64,000 nt of DNA from Aspidapion aeneum (taxonomy: Eukaryota; Arthropoda; Insecta; Coleoptera; Brentidae), in assembly GCA_963576565.1 (NCBI GenBank), contig OY755038.1, positions 17,120,087 through 17,184,086 of the forward strand, written 5' to 3'. Of the stretch, positions 14,801 through 23,800 are shown piece by piece. The number at the start of each line of letters is the position of its first letter. Positions within the stretch are counted from its first letter, which is position 1. The notes beneath the pieces are model-generated. The model was not told the origin of the DNA and ran no database searches. It was given only the letters and a program-made list of their open reading frames with translations. A program made the position numbers and the translations under genes.

Positions 14801-17800
14801 AGAAAGTTGTTTGTTGTTTTTTATTTTTTTTTCATTCTGGCACCCCCCCTCTCCCTTGCTGACAGGGTGTCCCAAATTCGATTTCTTTCGGGAAGTCTCG
14901 ACCCTCACTTCCGAGTGTCCAGTATAAAGAAAAGCGGTTTTTTTTTACTTCGTTTTTGTATAGTCTTTTTTGGGTATAACTATTTAGTTGAATTTGATCT
15001 GAACTTTTAATTTTTAGGTTATACTTAGTCCTAAAGTGAAATAGCCAGTAAACGTTTCCTTTAAAGAAACATATCACTGAGTATTTTATTTTTTTTAGGT
15101 ATTATTACTTGTTATATATGTTTTATTTTTATAAAGAAAAATCTTTAAAAATCCTATAAAAAGCAACTTATGGGGCTTTCAGGTCAATCCAGTCACCTTT
15201 TGCATCCTTAAAGTTTTAGAGTATTAAATAGAATATTGGAGCAACTTTTAACAAAGAAATTTGAAAATCGAAGCAGTCTGTCTTTTTAAAATGGCGATTT
15301 TTTAATTTATTGTCTTGCACTAAGGTCACTGATGCAAATATTTTTTATTTTTAATACTTTTTTCTGAACAGTAGTAAAATATTTTTTTGAAGTTTTTTTC
15401 TACAAAACTATTCAATAGTATTTAGTTCTTTTAGGCTCACTTCTGACACCAATTGTTACGGGTTCACAACAACAAATAAAAACGAGCAAATGTCAAAAAC
15501 AATAAATGTCACTATAACTCACTAATAACTCACTACTGAAATCGGCTTATTAACTTCGTGTTAGATCTCGCGATTACTGGAGTTCGTTATCTCTGACTGA
15601 CTTTCGTTGCGCAATGTTCGGCCTTTTATAATGTCCTCGATCTTTCGCGAACTATCTATCCTTCTTCGATACTAGAAGGTTCGCGTCCAAGCACGAGTGT
15701 GAGTCATAGATCACGCAACTAAAACCTAGACTAATAATACAACCATAATATAAGTAAATGTAATACTACACTAAACCTAAATAATTTTTAACTATAAAAT
15801 TTAACACGTTCGCTTCCAACTCGGTCTATAAGACCAAAAACCTAGTTGTTTTATTCGCCACCATGGTCTATAAGACCGAGAGGAAATTTTGCCACCCTCG
15901 CCAACGCGGTCTATTGGACCGAGCCAAATATTCAAGCCCCTTTTGCCAACTGTTTTATTTTTTATTGGTTTAACGCTGGTAATAGACCGAGTTGGGGCCT
16001 GAGGATAGTTGAAACATATCAATTATTTCTGAATGTGCTAAATTACAGAAACAAAAATATTTTACTTAAAATATTATTTATTTTTGAAAAATTCTAAAAC
16101 CCAAACCTGCAATTCTCATATATTAATGCATAAACAAACGTAGATAACTAAGGAGTTTCATATCTGTGAAACTTATTGAAGCATTCCAAGCACAGAAATG
16201 GTTCACGTCGTGCAGGTGATGTAATAGCAGCCAAAGGACTTTGATAGGACAAAGCGGCTCCAGGGGAACTTCTTTTTTTTTGCCTTTTTTTTTGTGGCGT
16301 TAGCGGCATAATTACGAATAACTTGTAGGCAGCGAACGTGTTAAATAACTTAAATAATTTGTAACAATATGTTAAATTTTACTATTATTTTTTATCTCTT
16401 TTTTTACATCATTTTCAATGTTTTAAAAAAGAATTCTTTTTTACCTATTTTTGACGACTTTGTACCTTCTTAACTTGTCATTCTCTTACTTTGAGAATCC
16501 TTTTTGTTGAACATAGGGGAATGAACACTCTTGTTATTTATCCCTCACTAAAATATTGTGCAGTATCATACCGTTTTCACCCTTATTAATTAGTTCTGTA
16601 AGTTATGTATTTTTTTTTCTCATTTGATAATCGTGACTCTTTCGCCGACACTAAGGCCGCCATTTCGGAACGCCTAATTGCACGGGTCATCGGCCACCTT
16701 TGGAACCCCAGACCGGGTATTTTTTTTCCCGGTCCTTTTTTCCCTTAGAATGGCCTACCGACTGAAGGAGTGTGTAACAAAGTCCGCCTTCACGAGATAT
16801 CCGACCTCATCCGGCCTGGTTACCGGCGTGAATGAAGGGGTAGGACAATATTACATTTTATACTCCCCAGGAATCCTATAAATGTCTGCCGCACCCGACC
16901 TCGGCAACCGACGGGGATCGAACCCGCCACTGTAGCAAGCGAGATTCCTTAACTCACTCGTGTTCAATGCGCGAACGCACTGAGCCACCACAGCTACTAA
17001 GTTATGTATTTTTTCTTGTTTTGTAGGAAAACTACAGGTTATATCAGGAAACCAAACCAAAGAAAATCCGGAAACGGGTAAAACCGTCGGCAATGACGAG
17101 ACCACAGAAACGCAGTAAAAAGAAGAAAAAACCGCCCGCAGCCACTGTGTCTTCTGGCGCGGCGATCGTCGCTGGCGCCATCTCTAAACCACCTCAGGAA
17201 CCCTCGTTGAATAGTGCAATATTAGGACAAAATGGTCATATTAATGAAATAGGTGAGTGAGCAGTGTATTAGTTAAACAGAGACGTACAATGCTTAAGGG
17301 CACTAGACCACGAAGTAGAAGGAACTTGATCTAGTGACCTTAACAATGCTCTACAATTTTTATATAACGTATAAAATTGTTTTTTTTTATAGAATTAGAA
17401 AATGAAATTGAATTAGACGAAGTGGATTCGCCAGAGTTGGAAGAGGACATAGACCAAGTATTGGCCCTGAACGAAAATGGCCTGGAACAAGTACTGGCCA
17501 ACCAGAGTCACATCTTGGATGAATCGGATGAGATCAACAACGTCCTCAGTACCATCACAGTGGACGAGTTTACAGACTTTTTCGGCAGTAAGTACTATTT
17601 ACTAGTATTTAAATTATTACCTGAGTCGAACACAGTAGATACATAGTGCACAACGGGCCCTCAGAGGCGTGCCTACTACTACTATTATTGTCTTTATTTA
17701 TTTTAAACACGACGTTTGGAATAGTAAGTATCGCTAACCGTTTTTAAGTGTAAACTAAACAATCCAGGCTACTACTTATACTACTTAGTGTGCAGACAGG

Positions 17801-20800
17801 TGTGACGGCGCGTCCCCCGAATCCTAAAACGCTTGTGTTCATAAGGAGTGGTTTACATTCGTTTGGTATGTCCATAATATAATAATTGATTGATTCAAGA
17901 CTTCTTTGTTCTGTATTATAAATGCGGCTTGAATAAACTATCGTTTTCACCAATGCGACCCTTTATGCAAAACTTTAGCTTCAGACCTTAGAGTAATAAT
18001 AATATAAAGAGAAGAAGTAAACCGCGGCCCCGTGTAAATTTTCCCTATTCGTGGCGGTCATTCCTGAAAACTTAGAATTTGCAGAATCCCCAGCGATGGC
18101 AACATAGCTGCGTCACTGGAATCATCTCGAAAAAACCACACTGGGCTGTATTTTCACAGTATTTTTTTAAATAAAACTCAGCACACAGAAAAAAAACACC
18201 AAAAATTCAATCTACCGAGTCCGACGGCCAAGACAACACTGCATTTAATACAAACACATGTTACTATCAGTGTCGACCTTAGAGCTTAGGAATATCTGGG
18301 CTAACCGTTCACGACTTGAGGACCCACCTAATTAAACTTGTTGCCATTATATAAGTGAAAAAATAATCTATTGTTTAAAACTCGTAGACAATGTTTGAGT
18401 AGAAATAAAACTTTGGACTTCCATTGTCTTTATCTGAGGGCACGGCAGTGCCTCGCAAAGTTCGCGCTGCCGTACCATCTTTTCTTAAAACATTTCAGCC
18501 CATATTTGACCTACCTAAACCTCTACTTCAGAAAGAGCTACGAATTTCATACTTTGCACAGTCGTAGAACTTCATAGAGTTAACAACCCCTCCAAGTTTC
18601 GTGGACTTCTATAGAGTAGTAAAGTAGTTACGAAATTTCAAAAAACGTCGAAATTGCCACTCACTCACTCATGTATAGATCACCAAAATTCTACTGTACT
18701 TCCAGACTATAAAGCTGAAATTTGGCGGACTGATAGAAATTATGACCAAACCCCTGGAAAAAATCAAAAAGCCCCAAAATTCTAATTTACTCCCCTCCCC
18801 TATATATGTAAAATTATTTAAAAGTAACATTACCCACTTCTAGCAATGCTAGAGAGCTGAGCTTTGGCAGCCTGATAGGAACTATAATAAAACTATAGGG
18901 AAAAATTATTACACCCCAAAATTCTAATTTACTTCCCTGCCATATAAATGTAAAGTTATGTAAAAGTAACACTGCCCACTTCCAGAAACGCTAGAGAGCT
19001 GAGCTTTTTAAGACTGAAAGACACTATGATAAAACTATAGGAAAAAATTTTAAAACACCAATATTTTAATTTACTTCCCTCTCCTATAAATGTAAATTTA
19101 TATAAAAGTAACATTGCCCACTTCCAGAAACGCTAGAGAGCTGAGCTTTGGAAGGCTGATAGAAACTATGATAAAACTATAGGAAAAAATTTAAAAACAC
19201 GAAAATTTTAATTTACTTCCCTCCCCTATACATGTAAAGTTATGCAAAAGTAACATTGTCCACTTTCAGAAACGCTAGAGAGCTGAGCTTTGGAAGGCTG
19301 ATGGCAGCTATGATAAAACCATGGGAAAAAATTAAAAGACCTCAAAATTTTAAGTAAGGCATTGCAAAAGTTTTGAACAATATTCCGCATATTTTACTAT
19401 TTTAAAAATTAAATATTATCCAGGTCCTTTAAAAAAGAAGTGAAATAACATAACAAAAACATTTCATGTAAAAATAACCAAGTACGCGGCATTCCGTAAC
19501 AAGAATTGAGATAAAAGTAAAGTCAAGTTCTCCAATACAAATTTCAAAATGAAAGTAAGAAACTAGCTTGGAAATGTTTTTCTAAACTTGGCTATTACGG
19601 CTGTAAATGACTCAGGCACAGTGCTTAATTGAACATAAAGAAAATTGGCTGTAATAGCAAAGTTTAGAAAAACATTTCCAACTAGTAAAAATCTTTCATT
19701 ATGAAATTTGTATTGGAGAACATGGCCTTACTTTTATCTCAATTCTTTTTACGGAATGCCATTTTCGCGTACTTGGCTGTTTTTACATGAAATGTTCTTG
19801 TGTTGGTTTATTTTAAACAGGACGTTTCAGTAAGTAAGTATATCTAACCGTTTTCAAGTGTAAACTAAACAATCCAGTCTAAAGGCTACTACTTATACTA
19901 CTTGTGCAGTCGGCCCGCCCCTTTTTTACCTTCCTAACCCGCACAGCAACGGCTAGAGAAGGTATTGTTTTCGACAAAAAAATTTTTTTGAGATAACACC
20001 GAAAATGTGTTATTTGGGTGTATTTTGACCTACCCTAGCAATAACGTCGTGATGTCTGTCTGTGTTGTGTGTGTATGTATATCTGTCCGTAACGCGATAG
20101 CTCCTAAACCGCTAAATAGTACTCGATACTGCAACGAGCTGATTAGATTTTAGTCAAAATTCGTGAATGCTAATGACAGTTTTTTGACAGTTAAAAAGTT
20201 TAAAAAATGCTAACTTTTTAATGGAACGTCGCATCAATATGCGGTGTTCGGAAAATAGTAGCCCGGGGATATAGTCCAAGTAGCTCAAAACGGCTGCTAA
20301 CAGGAAATCCGTAATATGATGTCATACACCTGTTGCCACGTCCTGAAAAAATTGTGGGAAAAGGGGCCGTTCATAAATTATGTTGTCTAAATGAGTTTTT
20401 ATCGCAGATTGTAATAAGAAATACACAGCATAAAACGACGCGACGCGGGCTAATAAGCGCATGACAAATTATCGCACGGTTTAAATAGCCTAACCAACTC
20501 AAAGCACTAAAAATTTGGTAAGGTAAGAAGTTGAACCTTACTTATTATTTATAAAATTTTACAGAGGCAGAGGAGCCGGCAACAGCGGAAAAGCTACATT
20601 GTTTACCAACAAATGAATGAATGACCGCCGAAACCGGGGTTACTACTTCTCTTTATATGTTATTACTCTGAGCTTCAGACCATTGAGTTGTGTGATTATT
20701 TGACTAAGCATGATCCGTCAAACCAGATTGTTCAATATCACAATTTGACATAATGACATAGTTCAAAAGATAATATGGAAAAAGTTATGAATTTTCTGTA

Positions 20801-23800
20801 TTCTGTATTGACGTTCACGTGTATGATGGCGGATAAAAAAAAATATTTTTATTTGTAATCGATCTTTTCATTGATCGATATGTATAGCAGTTTATTTTCG
20901 CCTGCTGTTCTTGTTTCTCTCGTATCTCGGTAGCTAGCGCTTCTTGCGAGAGTTTTCTTACTATTTACATAGGATTAGAGACAAAACCGTCTAATAAACT
21001 TTGCAAGAGTGTCACATTGACCAAGCAGTGTTCTGAGGAGTCCCATAAGGACGAAACAGTTAACTGTCAACACTTATTAGGTGTCCATTAGATCTTGGAC
21101 CCCCGTGAGGTTAAGCTTTCAAGCTACCCACGGAAAAATAAGAGAAAAACAAAAACTCCTTTTTACCCGATTAGCCACGAAACTTGTTTGATTTTTAAAT
21201 TAGCGGGTACAAAATTTCACGTTTGATATTTCTCACATTTTTCAGTAAACCGAAATTGCGAACCCACCCGAGAAGAAGCCGAAGAATTGGAAAAAGCTCT
21301 TGCCGCTGTCAATGATGACGTAAAGTCGTTGGAGAAGCTCAGTTTGGCTACACCTGGCCTTCTGGACTCTCTTTTGGATGAACACGCGTTGGCTGATACC
21401 TTAGTGCAGGTAAGTTAAAAAAAAAATGAGTATTCTTACCTTCCTGTCCCGCAAAGCAATGGCTAGTTTTTATTATTATTATTAATCTAATTTAAAATAC
21501 TCTGCCAATATATGGGCCCCTAAGCTCACACTAGGTACTATAGTTATTTTGTACGTGTGAGCTAATATAACTAAAAACTGAAATACATTTTATTCAACTC
21601 CAGATTAAATTACCTTTTGTTTCATACCACACAAGCCATGTTTTGACTTAAACTCAAATTTTTGAAATCTACCCCCACCCTTAAAAAAAACAAAAACTAA
21701 AATGTATTTTGTTAAACTCCGGACTCAATTACCTTTCGTTTGATATCACACACGCCATATTTTCATTTAAACTCTAATTTTTAAAATATACCCCCACCCT
21801 TTTTTTAAAATAAATTATAATGTATTTTGTTTAACTGCAGACTCAATTACCTTTCGTTTGATATCACACACGCCATATTTTCACATAAACTCTAATTTTT
21901 GAAATCTACCCCCACCCTTTTATTTGGTTTGTGTTCGGTGGATTTTGTTCATTTTCAAATGGGACTATCTCGACCCAAGACCCAGCCTAGCTACCAAATT
22001 TCATTAAAATCGGCCAAGCGGTTTTTGAGTTATGCGCGTTGGTCGTTACAGACAGACAGACATACAGACAGACAGACGGCGCAACAAAAAAGTTTCAAAA
22101 TCATCTGAAACGCAAAGATATATTAAAATTTTTGAAATCGGAGCAACTTTTTTTTTCTCGAAAAAATTAGGATCACCATAGCTCACACTACTATAGTATA
22201 GTATATGTGTGAGCTAATATTAATATTTGTAGTAACCCGCGAAAATTCAAATTATGACAATTGATGCTAGCAGCCATGTTGGATCCCTCTCTTCCTTTTA
22301 GTACACGCAGGGCAACGATTATAAACACACAGGATTGTTAGCGTCGCTCAAGCGAGAGAACAGTGTATGCTTACGTCACCAGCGGACCAGTTGCATTATT
22401 TGTATTGAGAGTTCGTGTGATTTTAATGTGTTTTTGACGTTTTTACCTCCGTTTTTTTTCGTTTTTTCATTAATTTGACGGTGTGGTTGACTATTTAGAA
22501 GGTAAATCTGAGGACACGGCAGTGCCTCGCCAAGTTCACGCGCCGTACCATCTTTTCTTGAAACATTTCAGCCGATATTTGACCTATCTAAACCTCTACT
22601 TTGGAATGAGCTACGAATCTCAAACTTTGCACAGTCGTAGATGGTTCTTACTAGTTTGGAAATGTTTTCTAAACTTGGCTATTACGGCTGCAAATGACTC
22701 TTAGGAAATTTAACGTAAAGAAGTTTGGCTGGAATAGCAAAGTTTAAAAAAACATTTTCAAACTAGTAAGAACCATTCATTTTGAGATTTGTATTGTAGA
22801 ACTTGGCTTTACTTTTATCTCAATTCTTTTTACGGAATACCACTTTCGCGTAATTGGCTTTTTTTACATGAAATGTTTTTGTTATGATGAACCTTTAGAA
22901 ATGCGAATTAAGTAAATTGATATAAAGAAAGCACATTAATTTATTGTTAAAATAAAAGCTTTGTGTTCCCTCTTTCAGTGTAGAAATATAAATATATATA
23001 CTTTTATATTATTATATTTATATAAACTTTTAATTTTTTTTTGGATTTTTGGAAACTCCTTGCTCATTAAATTAATCACGTTGAAGAAAATTGGTAATTA
23101 TGCCGCAAACGTACTTCTTTTATTAAACTGATTATTGGAAAGTTTATTTTGTAGACAGTTTCTCCAAGTTTAGTTTGAGTTTTTTTCTTAAGTTTTTTTA
23201 GTCTCTTTATAGAAGTTTTCAGCAACATGTTACAGGAGAAGGAGTGAAAACGGGCGATGGGTGGGATAAAAACAACTCATAACACAAACAATGTAAATCA
23301 TTTGAAAAAAAACTTATAAAAATCTATTGATTTAAAGCATAAGAAGTTGAAAAACACATCTTATTTGGCTGTTTTCCCAAAAAACTGACTGGTTTTTGAC
23401 ATAATAATATAATAAATATTGCAATTTTAGATCTGAAATATCAAATAAATACCTTTTTGTTACTACATAATATAAGTGTATTTTATTATATCTGCAACAA
23501 AAACAATACATTGTACATCTAATGATTTAAATCGATTAAACTTTTAGAAAAAATCCTACTTCTATTCTAAAACTTTCAACTATTTAAAAAAGAAACTCCA
23601 ACATATCGTATGGTAGGAAAATTCAGCTCTCAGAGCAAACTCTTGATTTATCAAATCATTTGTTTTGAATGAATGAAATTATTAATTATATTTACTAACA
23701 CGAATAAAAAATTTGTTTGCAAATAAGCAAGAAAAAAGCGGGAAAAACTCACGATTGCAATGTGTATTAAATGAAGCGCGCTGAGCAGAGGTCCATTAGT

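Larger units (their letters stand above)
18371..19912 (-). repeat. Family T repeat split by a 1.4-kb insertion
   Basis: The right part of family T (CTCGTAGACAATG ... CCATTGTCTTTAT) is at 18371-18432 and the rest (TTTTAAACAGGACGTTTC ... ACTTGTGCAGTC) is at 19806-19912. The 18433-19805 stretch was inserted between them. It holds a CTGAGGGCACGGCAGTGCC repeat, a 142-bp tandem array and a foldback element. Confidence 0.6.

Noticed and set aside
16900..17000. tRNA gene on the - strand
   Set aside because: Box A and box B are present, but the acceptor and anticodon stems do not close, and the sequence continues into a non-tRNA body with an A-rich tail and a 16-bp duplication. It is a SINE head.
18700..19345. 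CRISPR array
   Set aside because: The 142-bp units are directly adjacent with no short repeat and unique spacer pattern, and the organism is an animal.
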